Shown here one piece after another: positions 7,440-14,588 of a DNA stretch of 36,890 nt. The translations under genes were made by a program, and so were the position numbers. The stretch is from Actinomycetota bacterium. Lineage in GTDB: Bacteria > Actinomycetota > Acidimicrobiia > Acidimicrobiales > Ilumatobacteraceae. Under the pieces are notes generated by a model, which ran no database searches, was not told the origin of the DNA, and saw only the letters and a program-made list of their open reading frames with translations. Position 1 is the stretch's first letter. Each line of letters starts with the position of its first letter. The stretch lies in NCBI GenBank assembly GCA_963169215.1, contig CAUJEE010000097.1:1-36890 (forward strand), in the 5' to 3' direction.

Positions 7440-7474
7440 GGGGCTTGCCGGCGGGTTGCGGGCGTCTTGGGCCG

Positions 7475-8686
7475 TCAGTGTCCAGGCCGGGTCGTCCGCA
7501 CCTGGGTCGCGTGACCTCGGAAGAGGATTTCAAACACCTCGGGGGCGCTGAACACGCGGTTGTAGTTCCGGCCGGTGATCTCGCTGAGCACGCCGACGTC
7601 GACGAGTCGGGCAACCGCGCTGTTTGCGGCCTGGGCGCTGACGTTGTGGCTGTCGGCGATGTTCTTGACCGTCACCGTCGGGTGCTCGATGAGCTTCTCG
7701 GTCACCGCGATGGCCACACCCTTGACTCGCTTCCCGCGCAGCATGATCAGGGTGGAGTCGCGCCAAGTGAGCAGGGCGCGGATCCTCGCCTCTGCATCCG
7801 CAGCTTGCTCAGCGATCGCCTGACAGAAGAAGCCGATCCACTCATCCCACGCGCCGCGGCTGCTGACCTCGCGCAGGAGATACCGGTAGTGGTCGGAGCG
7901 CACTTCGAAGTAGGGCGACAAGTTGATCAACGGTTCCGTGAGAAGCCCGTAGTCGATCAGTTGCAGGATCGCGATCAGCCGGCCGATACGGCCGTTGCCG
8001 TCGGTGAACGGATGCAGGGCTTCGAACTGGTAGTGAGCAGCTGCTACCCGAATGAGAGCGTGGAGGTCACTCTCGGCGTGAATCCACCTTTCCCAAGCGG
8101 ATAGACCGTCGTCGAGAAGGGCTCCTGGCGGAGGCGGAACGTAGCTCGCCTCGAGAACACTGCAGCCCTTGTAGGGCCCGATGATGACCTGCGTCCGGCG
8201 GATCTGACCGGCCTGCCAGTCCTCGCTGGGGGTCCCCCCTACGAGAATGCGCTGCAGCTCGCACGCGAAGCGCGTGCTGATAGGGAGGGTGGCGCGCCGC
8301 TCGATTGCGTACTCGGTCGCGCGGATGAAGTTGATCACCTCGGTGACGGCGTGGCTTCGGGGCAACCCCTCGTCGATCTCCGAACTCAACACCTCGGCGG
8401 CTGGAGCAAAGGTGCCTTCGAGGGCAGAAGTGCTCACCGCTTCGCGCCGAATCGTCGGGCGCGCAACGAGCATCGGGTTGGGCAGCAGCTCCTTCGCAAG
8501 TGCGTCGAGCCTGCCCAGGAGGTGGGCCGCGTCGGCAACGACCGACCAAGTGCTCGCCGCGAGCTCGAGTGTCGACGGGAGCGGATCGGGCACGAACGCA
8601 GCGTGTTCCACCGACCGGCCGGCCTCGTCGACGCTGATCGGTACCAGCCCGCCTGTCGCCTCATCTCCGAACCGCTCGAGATCCAC
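7475..8686 (-). CDS. Fic family protein, self-inhibited class with C-terminal winged helix
   Basis: A 403-residue protein from GTG 8686. The Fic core motif HPFTDGNGRIGR lies at 225-236, with catalytic His225 and the anion-binding loop intact. Such enzymes transfer AMP (or related groups) from NTPs to protein hydroxyls. Upstream, T86SALEG91 fits the (S/T)xxxE(G/N) inhibitory helix, so the protein is probably kept inactive by Glu90 in the same chain. The C-terminal ~100 residues (TEKLIEHPTVTVKNIADSHN, then AANSAVARLVDVGVLSEI) form a winged helix, suggesting DNA binding and autoregulation. It is next to a tRNA gene but shows no adjacent integrase. Confidence 0.9.
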   Translation of the reverse strand: MDLERFGDEATGGLVPISVDEAGRSVEHAAFVPDPLPSTLELAASTWSVVADAAHLLGRLDALAKELLPNPMLVARPTIRREAVSTSALEGTFAPAAEVLSSEIDEGLPRSHAVTEVINFIRATEYAIERRATLPISTRFACELQRILVGGTPSEDWQAGQIRRTQVIIGPYKGCSVLEASYVPPPPGALLDDGLSAWERWIHAESDLHALIRVAAAHYQFEALHPFTDGNGRIGRLIAILQLIDYGLLTEPLINLSPYFEVRSDHYRYLLREVSSRGAWDEWIGFFCQAIAEQAADAEARIRALLTWRDSTLIMLRGKRVKGVAIAVTEKLIEHPTVTVKNIADSHNVSAQAANSAVARLVDVGVLSEITGRNYNRVFSAPEVFEILFRGHATQVRTTRPGH

Positions 8687-8696
8687 AGATCAAGGA

Positions 8697-8711
8697 TAAC
8701 ATCTCTAACAT
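8697..8711. promoter_or_regulatory. Direct repeat TAACAT-N3-TAACAT just upstream of fic
   Basis: TAACAT occurs at 8697-8702 and 8706-8711, spaced 9 bp start to start, 11 nt before the GTG of fic. Given the winged helix in the Fic protein, this is a plausible autoregulatory site. No further copies are seen nearby. Confidence 0.35.
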
Positions 8712-8944
8712 TGAGTTTCGGCGAGGTGATTTCAATTCAGTGCCTGCGTCGGGCGACCGTCGATCAATTTTGGCGCCATCAACCTTGAGTTCTCACCTGT
8801 GGATTTCAAGCTCGATCGGTTTCGGCGCAGCAGCCGACCATGACCGCGGAATGAGCGCCGGCAACCATCGATGCACGGGGCGGGCTGGGGGTGGTCACGG
8901 CACGGGGGCGACACCTGTCACGCCGTCATCCGACTGTCACACTA

Positions 8945-8974
8945 TTGCGGTTTGGTTACAACCAGGGGTAGGGT
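8945..8974 (+). promoter_or_regulatory. Promoter before the first LysM protein; rest of the 8712-9003 gap unexplained
   Basis: TTGCGG (8945-8950), an 18-nt spacer and TAGGGT (8969-8974) precede ATG 9004; GAAAGGGG at 8990-8997 is the ribosome site. Upstream, TGTCAC occurs twice (8916 and 8934 regions). I see no gene and no convincing riboswitch in the remaining ~230 nt of this gap. Confidence 0.45.
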
Positions 8975-9003
8975 TCGCGGTGATCGGGCGAAAGGGGTGA
9001 CAG

Positions 9004-10080
9004 ATGTATTTCGACGACGACGAAGCACCGGAGTTCTGGAGCGACGAGCCGACAAGGCCGTTGGAGCGCATCCGCAGCCGTATGACGCCCGCCGACGCCA
9101 CGCCGGCACGGCCCTCGCGCCCGTTCGCCCGGCCGTCGCGGCCCTCGCAGCCCTCGCGGCCTTTCGCCGCGGCGCTGCGCCGGGCGCATACCGGTGAGGT
9201 TCCGCTGGTTCCCAGCCGCCGGGGCACCCCCCGCCTCGGCCGCGCCGGCACCAGTTGGAGCACGCTGGCGGCCGAGATCGACCCGCTGATGCGCCGCCTG
9301 GGCGTGATGGTGCTGGCCATCGGGCTCGCCCTGCCGGTGGCGATGGCGTTGCGCTCGGGTGAGGCCGAGGGCCAGGCGCTGCGCCCCGACGAATCGCTGC
9401 CCGCCACCGCGCCGCCCACCGACCCCCCCTCGACACCCATCGCCGACCCCAACGCTGCGGCGCTCGCGGCCGCGCCGCTGGCCCTCGCGCCCGAGACAAC
9501 CGCCGCGGCACCGGCCACACCGGCCACACCGGCCACCACCACCGCACCGAAGGTGTGCACCACCGGCTACAAGGTGGTGCGCGGCGACTCGTGGAGCCGC
9601 ATCGCCCAGAAAGTGGGCGTGAACACCGCCGACATGCTCGCCGCCAACAACGCCACCTCGCGCACCCTGTTGCTGCCCGGCAAAATCGTGTGCCTGCCCA
9701 GCGGCGCCCCCAACACCACCACCGCGCCGCCCACCACCCCGCCGACGCCCACCACCACGCCCACCTCCGGTGGGTCGGGCGGGCTGGTGTTCGCCCGCAA
9801 GTACACCAAGGCCGAGATCGAGAAGATCATCCGCGACGTGTGGCCGGCACAGTTGGAGGAATGGGCGTTGTGGCAGGCGTGGAAGGAAAGCCGCTACGAC
9901 AACAACGCCTACAACTCGTGCTGCTACGGCATCTACCAGATCAACTTCAACGCCCACAAGCGGTGGTTGAAGGACTACGGCATCACCAGCCCGTCGCAAC
10001 TGTTCGACCCGCTGGTGAACGCGCAGATGGGCACAATCGTGTTCCGCCGCATGGGCGGGGAATGGCCCGCCGAAGGGTGA
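9004..10080 (+). CDS. Membrane-anchored LysM protein with lysozyme-fold (transglycosylase-like) domain, copy 1
   Basis: A 358-residue protein. Residues 1-97 are a basic, Arg/Pro-rich cytoplasmic segment with a repeated RPSRPF motif. One helix lies at about 98-116. A Thr/Pro/Ala linker (130-183) leads to LysM (189-231, GYKVVRGDSWSRIAQKVGV through LLLPGKIVCLP), another Thr/Pro linker and a C-terminal lysozyme-like domain (266-358). There, Glu295 in AWKESRYDN is the likely catalytic acid, followed by NSCCYGIYQIN, like the substrate cleft of Rpf/SLT domains. It should bind and cut peptidoglycan outside the membrane. The paired Cys (306-307) is unusual. It ends soon after the fold, at GGEWPAEG. 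Confidence 0.82.
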   Translation: MYFDDDEAPEFWSDEPTRPLERIRSRMTPADATPARPSRPFARPSRPSQPSRPFAAALRRAHTGEVPLVPSRRGTPRLGRAGTSWSTLAAEIDPLMRRLGVMVLAIGLALPVAMALRSGEAEGQALRPDESLPATAPPTDPPSTPIADPNAAALAAAPLALAPETTAAAPATPATPATTTAPKVCTTGYKVVRGDSWSRIAQKVGVNTADMLAANNATSRTLLLPGKIVCLPSGAPNTTTAPPTTPPTPTTTPTSGGSGGLVFARKYTKAEIEKIIRDVWPAQLEEWALWQAWKESRYDNNAYNSCCYGIYQINFNAHKRWLKDYGITSPSQLFDPLVNAQMGTIVFRRMGGEWPAEG

Positions 10081-10141
10081 CCGCCCCGTTGTGCTGCCCG
10101 GTTGTGCCGCAGGCGACCGAGCGGGCCGGGTGGTGGTGAGC

Positions 10142-11254
10142 ATGTACCACGACAGTCAGCAACGGCCCCGCGACGCGTCGGGTGAACGAGCGCGCCCGCG
10201 GGTGATCACCCGCATGGACGCCACCGGCGAGATCGTGGTGATCACGCAGGCCGACCTGCGGCGCGCGCAACAGCGCCGGCGTGCACCCGCTCGGCGACGC
10301 CCGTCCACTCGCCCCGTCGCGGGTGCCAGCTCGCGGGGCCGTCCGCGCCCGGCCATGGGGTCGATCGAGCTGGGGTCGTTCAAGCTGCCGTCGTCGGCGA
10401 TGCGGTCGTTCGCCGGCCGGTTGGCGACTCTGGTGGGCATCATCGCGCTGGCGGTGCCGGTGGCGCTCGCCGTGCGCGGTGGTGATGCGCGCAGCGAGTC
10501 GCTCGCCCCCGCCGACACGTGGCCCGACACCGTGCCGGCGACGATTGCCCCTGCGCCCTCCGACGCCCCCACCAGCGCGGCCACCGCCCCGCCCACCACC
10601 GCCCCGCCCGCGGCGGCACCGACGGTTACCACCGCCGCACCGGCCACCACTCAGGCCGCTGCCCCACTCACCACTGCCGCGCGCAAGCGGCTGGCCTGCG
10701 CGAGCAAATACACGGTGGTGCGCGGCGACTCGTGGAGCCGCATCGCCGGCAAGGTCGACGTGGCCACCGGCGACATGCTGGCCGCCAACGACGCCACCGC
10801 CCGCACTCTGTTGCTGCCCGGCCAGGTGATCTGCCTTCCCCCCGGCGCCACGCCCACCACCACTGCCCCGCCCGCCACCGCGCCGCCCACCACCAAGCCG
10901 CGGGTCACCACGACCACGGTGAGGACGACCACCCCGCCAGTCACGACGCCGCCGATCACCTCGGCACCGCGCACCTACACCAAGGACGAGATCATCCAGA
11001 TCATCCGCGAGGAGTGGCCCGACCACCTCGAGGAGAAGGCACTGGCCATCGTGTACCGCGAGAGCAGGTTCAACCCGCTGGCCAAGAACTCGTGCTGCTA
11101 CGGCCTGTTCCAGATCAACTGGAACGCACACAAGAGCTGGCTGGTCACCATCGGAGTCACTTCCGCCACGCAACTGCTCGACCCACGGGTGAACGCCCAC
11201 GCGGCCTACATCGTCTACCAGCGCAGCGGCAGCTTCGCCCCCTGGGGCGGCTGA
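10142..11254 (+). CDS. Membrane-anchored LysM protein with lysozyme-fold domain, copy 2
   Basis: A 370-residue paralog of the preceding gene, 61 nt downstream and so probably in one operon. The order is the same: basic cytoplasmic region (1-80), helix (about 93-112), Ala/Thr/Pro linker, LysM (YTVVRGDSWSRIAGKVDV through LLLPGQVICLP), Thr/Pro linker and lysozyme-like domain with AIVYRESRFNPLAKN (catalytic Glu) and NSCCYGLFQIN. The LysM motifs are almost identical between copies, while the cytoplasmic and linker parts differ. ATG 10142 follows GGTGGTGAG. The product probably acts as a muralytic enzyme of the Rpf/transglycosylase type in cell-wall growth or separation. Confidence 0.82.
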   Translation: MYHDSQQRPRDASGERARPRVITRMDATGEIVVITQADLRRAQQRRRAPARRRPSTRPVAGASSRGRPRPAMGSIELGSFKLPSSAMRSFAGRLATLVGIIALAVPVALAVRGGDARSESLAPADTWPDTVPATIAPAPSDAPTSAATAPPTTAPPAAAPTVTTAAPATTQAAAPLTTAARKRLACASKYTVVRGDSWSRIAGKVDVATGDMLAANDATARTLLLPGQVICLPPGATPTTTAPPATAPPTTKPRVTTTTVRTTTPPVTTPPITSAPRTYTKDEIIQIIREEWPDHLEEKALAIVYRESRFNPLAKNSCCYGLFQINWNAHKSWLVTIGVTSATQLLDPRVNAHAAYIVYQRSGSFAPWGG

Positions 11255-11304
11255 GATTCCGGTAGCCGATCACCGCTGCCCAGAAGTAGACTCTTGATCC
11301 GCAA

Positions 11305-11377
11305 GCACTCGTAGCTCAATGGATAGAGCATCTGACTACGGATCAGAAGGTTGAATGTTCGAGTCATTCCGAGTGCG
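11305..11377 (+). tRNA. tRNA-Arg (anticodon ACG), integration target
   Basis: The acceptor stem GCACTCG pairs with CGAGTGC (11370-11376), with discriminator G and no encoded CCA. The anticodon stem TCTGA/TCAGA encloses CTACGGA, giving ACG at 11338-11340. Everything from the first base of the anticodon loop to past the terminator is repeated at 14296-14380, which marks this gene as the attachment site of the downstream element. The gene itself remains complete. Confidence 0.95.
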
Positions 11378-11420
11378 CTGACGGTGAGCGGTCCCTAGGG
11401 GCCGCTCACCTGCGTTTTCG
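11336..11420 (+). repeat. Left attachment repeat of the integrative element (85 bp)
   Basis: It covers the anticodon loop, 3' half and terminator of tRNA-Arg, and matches 14296-14380 at 83 of 85 positions (differences at 11382/14342 and 11395/14355). The repeat begins exactly at the first base of the anticodon loop, the usual crossover region for tyrosine integrases that use tRNA genes. Confidence 0.92.
11383..11418 (+). terminator. Rho-independent terminator of tRNA-Arg
   Basis: GGTGAGCGG (11383-11391) pairs with CCGCTCACC (11402-11410), followed by TGCGTTTT. The whole structure is duplicated in the right attachment repeat (14343-14378). Confidence 0.8.
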
Positions 11421-11462
11421 CGCTGGGTCGACGCGGCCGGTTTCTGTCGGCGGGTTGGTGTC

Positions 11463-11513
11463 ATCCCTATAGCGATCCCTATAGCTGTAGGGATGGAGAC
11501 TCGATATAGGGAT
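11463..11513. promoter_or_regulatory. Four copies of a 9-bp motif around the integrase start codon
   Basis: ATCCCTATA lies at 11463-11471 and 11475-11483. Its reverse complement TATAGGGAT lies at 11505-11513, and a one-mismatch copy TGTAGGGAT at 11486-11494. The start codon of the integrase (11493) is inside the array. Two direct copies facing two inverted copies look like a binding-site cluster, either arm-type integrase sites or an operator for self-repression. Confidence 0.6.
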
Positions 11514-12731
11514 GACCGGGTGCGTGCGCGGCGGGGTTCGGGGTCGATGCGTGAACGCCGGCCGGGGGTGTGGGAGATCCGAGTGGTGGTCGCGAACGAC
11601 CAGCTCACAGGCCACAGCGTGCAACGATCGTTCACCGTCCGCGGTGACCACGACATGGCCGAGGACCACCGTCAAGCGCTCGCGGAACGCTTCGGAGTGG
11701 ACCGTCGCGCGTTGTACTGCGAAAGTGCCCGCTGGACCCTCGGCGAGCTGCTCGCCCGGTTCATCGACGCCTCACACGAGTGGCGGCCGGCCACCCGGTC
11801 ATCACACGCGTCCGTCGTGCGTTACCTGATCGGCGACCCGTTGGGTGAGGTCGGGCTGACGATGGTGTGCCCGATGGTGGTCAACAACGCGATCGCCCGC
11901 TGGCGCCGCGCGGGCGGTTCGGACGCCTTGGTGCGAGGACGGTGGGCGGTACTGCATTCGGCACTGTCGTGGGCCGTCCAACAGAAGATGATTCGCAGCA
12001 ACCCGATCCGCGGCATGCGCGGTCCGCGACGCCAGGACCCGCGCAAACACCTCCTGCCCGGCGAGATCGCACAACTGCTCGACACCGCCACCCGACAACT
12101 CCACCAGGCCGAGCACGCGCTCGCCGCGGACCCGGAGAACCGGGTGTTGTGGGACGCGTTGTTCGCCGCGGAGCAGACCCGGCTGATGGTGCGCATCGCT
12201 GCTGACACCGGTGCCCGGCGTGCCGAGATCGCGACCCTGCGCCTGGCCGATCTCGACGGGCGGGTGTTGCGGATCGAACGCAACCTGTCGTTGGAGGTGC
12301 TCGGGCCGACCAAGTCCGGTCGCACCCGGCGGATCACCATCGGCGCCACCATCGGCGCCACCACCGCCGCGATGATTCACGACCACTTCGACACCTGGCA
12401 GACACGCGCCCGTGGGGTGCAAGGGGACTGGATCTTCGCGCGCGACCACCGGCACCTGACCCACGCCCGTGCCGACTCCCTGTCGCACCGCATGGTCAGC
12501 CTGCGTGCCGCCGCCGGCGTCCCCGACGCGACGCTGCACAGGTTTCGCCACAGCGTCGCCACCCAACTCGTCGGCGAAGGCAAACTCCTCAAAGCCCAAG
12601 CCCGACTCGGACACCGCGACCCCTCCACCACCCTGCGCCACTACTCCCACGCCACCCCACTCGACGACCTCGACATCGCCGACGAAATCGACCAACGCCT
12701 CAACGACTACACCAACGACGCGAGCTGCTGA
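11493..12731 (+). CDS. Tyrosine recombinase / site-specific integrase
   Basis: A 412-residue phage-type integrase. The N-terminal arm-binding part contains GSGSMRERRPGVWEIRVVV, a start common in actinobacterial integrases. A SAM-like core-binding domain spans about 82-175. The catalytic domain (about 185-400) holds the full set: Arg242 (TGARRAE), Lys274 (GPTKSGRTRR), His349 and Arg352 (LHRFRHS), His374 (LGHRDPSTT) and Tyr384 (LRHYSH). It should catalyse integration and excision at the tRNA-Arg repeats. It follows the intact tRNA directly and points into the element. The ATG at 11493 sits in the repeat array; ATG 11547 is possible but would lose conserved N-terminal residues. Confidence 0.95.
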   Translation: METRYRDDRVRARRGSGSMRERRPGVWEIRVVVANDQLTGHSVQRSFTVRGDHDMAEDHRQALAERFGVDRRALYCESARWTLGELLARFIDASHEWRPATRSSHASVVRYLIGDPLGEVGLTMVCPMVVNNAIARWRRAGGSDALVRGRWAVLHSALSWAVQQKMIRSNPIRGMRGPRRQDPRKHLLPGEIAQLLDTATRQLHQAEHALAADPENRVLWDALFAAEQTRLMVRIAADTGARRAEIATLRLADLDGRVLRIERNLSLEVLGPTKSGRTRRITIGATIGATTAAMIHDHFDTWQTRARGVQGDWIFARDHRHLTHARADSLSHRMVSLRAAAGVPDATLHRFRHSVATQLVGEGKLLKAQARLGHRDPSTTLRHYSHATPLDDLDIADEIDQRLNDYTNDASC

Positions 12732-12736
12732 CCCGG

Positions 12737-12765
12737 TTGCCAACATGTGTCAAAGCACATAGGAT
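12737..12765 (+). promoter_or_regulatory. Promoter of the XRE/GNAT pair, predicted leaderless
   Basis: TTGCCA (12737-12742), a 17-nt spacer and TAGGAT (12760-12765) end 6 nt before GTG 12772. No ribosome site is present between them. Confidence 0.55.
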
Positions 12766-12771
12766 TGGGCC

Positions 12772-13092
12772 GTGGCGACATGGTCTGCTCTTGCCGAACT
12801 CGATCATCCGGGCGACTCGATCCGTGAACGGCGTATCGAGTTGGGTTGGACCCAGGCCGAACTGTCCAAGCGCACCAGCATCCCCCAGGCCGACATCTCG
12901 CGCATCGAGAACGGCCGGCTCGACGCCCGCTGGTCCACCATCCAACGCATCTCCACCGCGCTCGCCACCACCGAACAACCGCGCCGGCGCAGCCTCGCCA
13001 ACGGCGGAACCACCACCACCGTGCCAACCGCCGACGGTGCGCGCTGGCAACCCAAGAAGCGCCCCCTCCGTATCGGGCGCGAGACGAAGTGA
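12772..13092 (+). CDS. XRE-family helix-turn-helix regulator
   Basis: A 106-residue protein from GTG 12772. A Cro/C1-type HTH spans about 14-70: IRERRIELGWTQAELSKRTS, then IPQADISRIENGRLDARWST. The C-terminal 35 residues are basic and Thr-rich (GARWQPKKRPLRIGRETK). It probably represses its own promoter and, because its stop overlaps the start of the GNAT frame by 4 nt (GTGA), controls that gene too. XRE regulators coupled to GNAT acetyltransferases resemble toxin-antitoxin pairs, but this XRE-GNAT order is also found in ordinary regulators, so the antitoxin role is inference. Confidence 0.85.
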   Translation: MATWSALAELDHPGDSIRERRIELGWTQAELSKRTSIPQADISRIENGRLDARWSTIQRISTALATTEQPRRRSLANGGTTTTVPTADGARWQPKKRPLRIGRETK

Positions 13093-13499
13093 TCCTGCGC
13101 GTCGCCACCGCCCACGACGCGGTCACGCTCGCAACATTCAATGGCGGCGGACCACCATCGGCGTGGCTCGACGAGGTCACCGAGATCGTCAGCCGACTCG
13201 TCAGCTGGCAACACGACCACGACCACCAAGCCCTCGACCGGCGAGTGATCGTCGCCGACATCGACGGTCAGATCGTCGCGGTCGGCGCCCACGAACGCAT
13301 CGAACACGACACCCTCGGCCCGCTCCCCGCACATCGTTACGTGATGGTCACCGCCGTGCACGCCGACCACCGACGCGCTGGCTCGTCCACCCCGCGAACC
13401 TCACCTCGATCGCTTTCAGCCGGACAACGTTCCCCGATGATCGCTGTTGCGGGCTTATGCCAATCCACGGAGAGTTCTTCGGTGGCCAGATGTGCGTGA
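13089..13499 (+). pseudogene. GNAT acetyltransferase gene, broken by an internal deletion and frameshift
   Basis: From GTG 13089 the frame encodes a GNAT-like N-terminal half (VILRVATAHDAVTLATFNGG, then VIVADIDGQIVAVGAHERIE and RYVMVTAVHADHRRAG). The last phrase is the start of the acetyl-CoA loop, normally RRxGxG/A. At about 13376 the reading frame changes. The next frame immediately gives RWLVHPANLTSIAFSRTTFP, which looks like the C-terminal strand and helix of the same family. About 30 residues that should join them are missing, so roughly 100 bp was lost and the frame shifted. The remaining frame runs on to 13499 as unrelated sequence. The product is unlikely to be active. Confidence 0.72.
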
Positions 13500-13505
13500 G
13501 CGGGT

Positions 13506-13829
13506 TCAGTCGTCGCGGGCGAATGTGGCCGGGATGTCGCGGCGGGTGTGCAGCACGCGCCAGATGTCGATGCGGTCGCCGAGCGCCACGTAGAAGATCA
13601 CGTACGGGAATCGCCTCAAGCCCCACCCACGGAGCTCGGGTATGCCAAGTTCGAAGGCAAAGCGAAGTGACCCCGCGTTCGGTGAACGTGTGATGTGGCT
13701 GATCCCGTGCTCGAGAGCGTCGATGAAAGCCACAGCAACGGCGTCGCCGGCCCCGCCGGCGAGGTGGGCGATCGCGTCATCGATGTCCGCGGCTGCGCGT
13801 GAGCGCAGATGCGCCGTGCGTTCGGTCAC
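13506..13829 (-). CDS. parE: ParE/RelE-superfamily toxin
   Basis: A 107-residue protein from GTG 13829. It follows the ParE pattern: RSRAAADIDDAIAHLAGG (N-terminal helices), AFIDALEHGISHITRSPNAG, then LRGWGLRRFPYVIFYVALGD (the central strands with the conserved Arg-Arg-Phe-Pro-Tyr) and IDIWRVLHTRRDIPATF. ParE toxins block DNA gyrase; relatives in the RelE fold cut mRNA. The Phe-Pro-Tyr-Val-Ile-Phe-Tyr strand favours ParE. It lies 5 nt downstream of the RHH antitoxin and should be translated from the same mRNA. Confidence 0.88.
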   Translation of the reverse strand: MTERTAHLRSRAAADIDDAIAHLAGGAGDAVAVAFIDALEHGISHITRSPNAGSLRFAFELGIPELRGWGLRRFPYVIFYVALGDRIDIWRVLHTRRDIPATFARDD

Positions 13830-13834
13830 GTCGC

Positions 13835-14068
13835 TCAGTCCGTCGAGTGGACTCGCGCTCGCAGCGACGAGAAGTAGCCCTGATCCGCGATCGGGCCGGC
13901 CGGCGAGGACGCGCCGTCGAGCAGCAGCGCTCGCAGGTGTTGGCGGTCCTGTTCCCGACGAATGAGGTCGCGAACGAACTCGCTCGTCGATCCGTACCCG
14001 CCGCGCTCGGCCTGCGCATCGACGAACACCTTCAGCTCCTCTGGCAGCGACACGTTCATCGTCGTCAT
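13835..14068 (-). CDS. parD: ParD-like ribbon-helix-helix antitoxin
   Basis: A 77-residue protein if it starts at ATG 14068 (ATG 14059 would give MNVSLPEELK and 74 residues). The RHH DNA-binding part is MNVSLPEELKVFVDAQAERG, followed by the typical GSTSEFVRDLIRREQDR helix and an unstructured C-terminus that should wrap the toxin. ParD neutralises ParE and represses the operon. The palindrome at 14090-14104, just upstream, is the likely operator. Confidence 0.88.
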   Translation of the reverse strand: MTTMNVSLPEELKVFVDAQAERGGYGSTSEFVRDLIRREQDRQHLRALLLDGASSPAGPIADQGYFSSLRARVHSTD

Positions 14069-14089
14069 ACCGGCGAGCCTATACCCTCT

Positions 14090-14104
14090 TGGCAAAGTTT
14101 GCCA
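14090..14104. promoter_or_regulatory. Perfect palindrome upstream of parDE, probable operator
   Basis: TGGCAAA-G-TTTGCCA is a perfect 15-bp palindrome 22 bp before ATG 14068. On the minus strand it is followed by a TATAGG box (14082-14077 region), placing it in the promoter. RHH antitoxins bind short palindromes of this kind. Confidence 0.65.
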
Positions 14105-14295
14105 TTACGCCGGCGACAGCACGCGCGGTTTCAACCGACGCAAATGTCGCTACGCGATGTATCAGGGAGGTATCAGTTCGCCCGCTGCCGGGACGTGTCG
14201 TCGCGTGTCGGCTCGTCCGGCCAGCGGCCAATCGGCCCAGATCAGGCGGCACAACCCGGCACACGACGGTACTGGGCGGACGGGCATTGGGCCGC

Positions 14296-14380
14296 CTACG
14301 GATCAGAAGGTTGAATGTTCGAGTCATTCCGAGTGCGCTGATGGTGAGCGGTCCTTAGGGGCCGCTCACCTGCGTTTTCG
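14296..14380 (+). repeat. Right attachment repeat (85 bp, with a copy of the tRNA-Arg terminator)
   Basis: It matches 11336-11420 with two mismatches. It holds the 3' part of tRNA-Arg from the anticodon loop on but not the 5' half, so it is not a tRNA gene. The terminator hairpin (14343-14370) and TTTT are retained. From 14381 to about 14588 I see no supportable gene; a minus-strand frame starting at 14553 runs into this repeat and lacks any recognisable domain. Confidence 0.92.
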
Positions 14381-14588
14381 GTACAGGTACATGCGCCGAG
14401 TATGCCCACGGTGTCCCCACGGGTCACCCCGTGGCGCTTCGGTATCCCGTGGCCCGGCGGCAACAACTGCGTCACCCGCGGCACCCCACCCGCCGCCAGC
14501 TGTTGTAGCCGACGCTGCTCTACGGTCTGTGGCGTCGCACCGTCGTCAGTCATGTGGTGACCTCGGGGCCTTCGGCCGGGTCACGCCC

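Larger units (their letters stand above)
11336..14380 (+). mobile_element. Small integrative element in tRNA-Arg carrying integrase, XRE/GNAT pair and parDE
   Basis: A 3-kb element bounded by 85-bp direct repeats of the tRNA 3' end. In order it holds a tyrosine integrase (11493-12731), an XRE regulator coupled to a broken GNAT gene (12772-13499), and a ParE/ParD pair on the minus strand (13506-14068). Between parD and the right repeat are about 190 nt with no gene I can support. It has no replication, conjugation or phage structural genes. It is therefore a minimal, probably satellite-like element kept by its toxin-antitoxin module, or a shrunken larger island. Confidence 0.85.

Noticed and set aside
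8880-9003. c-di-AMP (ydaO-type) riboswitch before the LysM genes, as seen before some actinobacterial rpf genes
   Set aside because: I could not find the conserved ydaO core elements; only a promoter and ribosome site are supportable.
14105-14295. Short plus-strand frames between parD and the right attachment repeat
   Set aside because: No ribosome site, no recognisable motif, and the frames run into the repeat; nothing supportable lies in this ~190-nt stretch.
14296-14337. Second tRNA-Arg-like sequence
   Set aside because: Only the part from the anticodon loop onward is present; the 5' acceptor strand, D arm and 5' side of the anticodon stem are absent, so it is the right attachment repeat and not a gene.
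14296-14553. Minus-strand frame starting at 14553 that reads through the right attachment repeat
   Set aside because: Its last third is only the complement of the tRNA-Arg fragment and terminator, and the first part matches no family I know. It is probably a chance frame or a gene truncated long ago.
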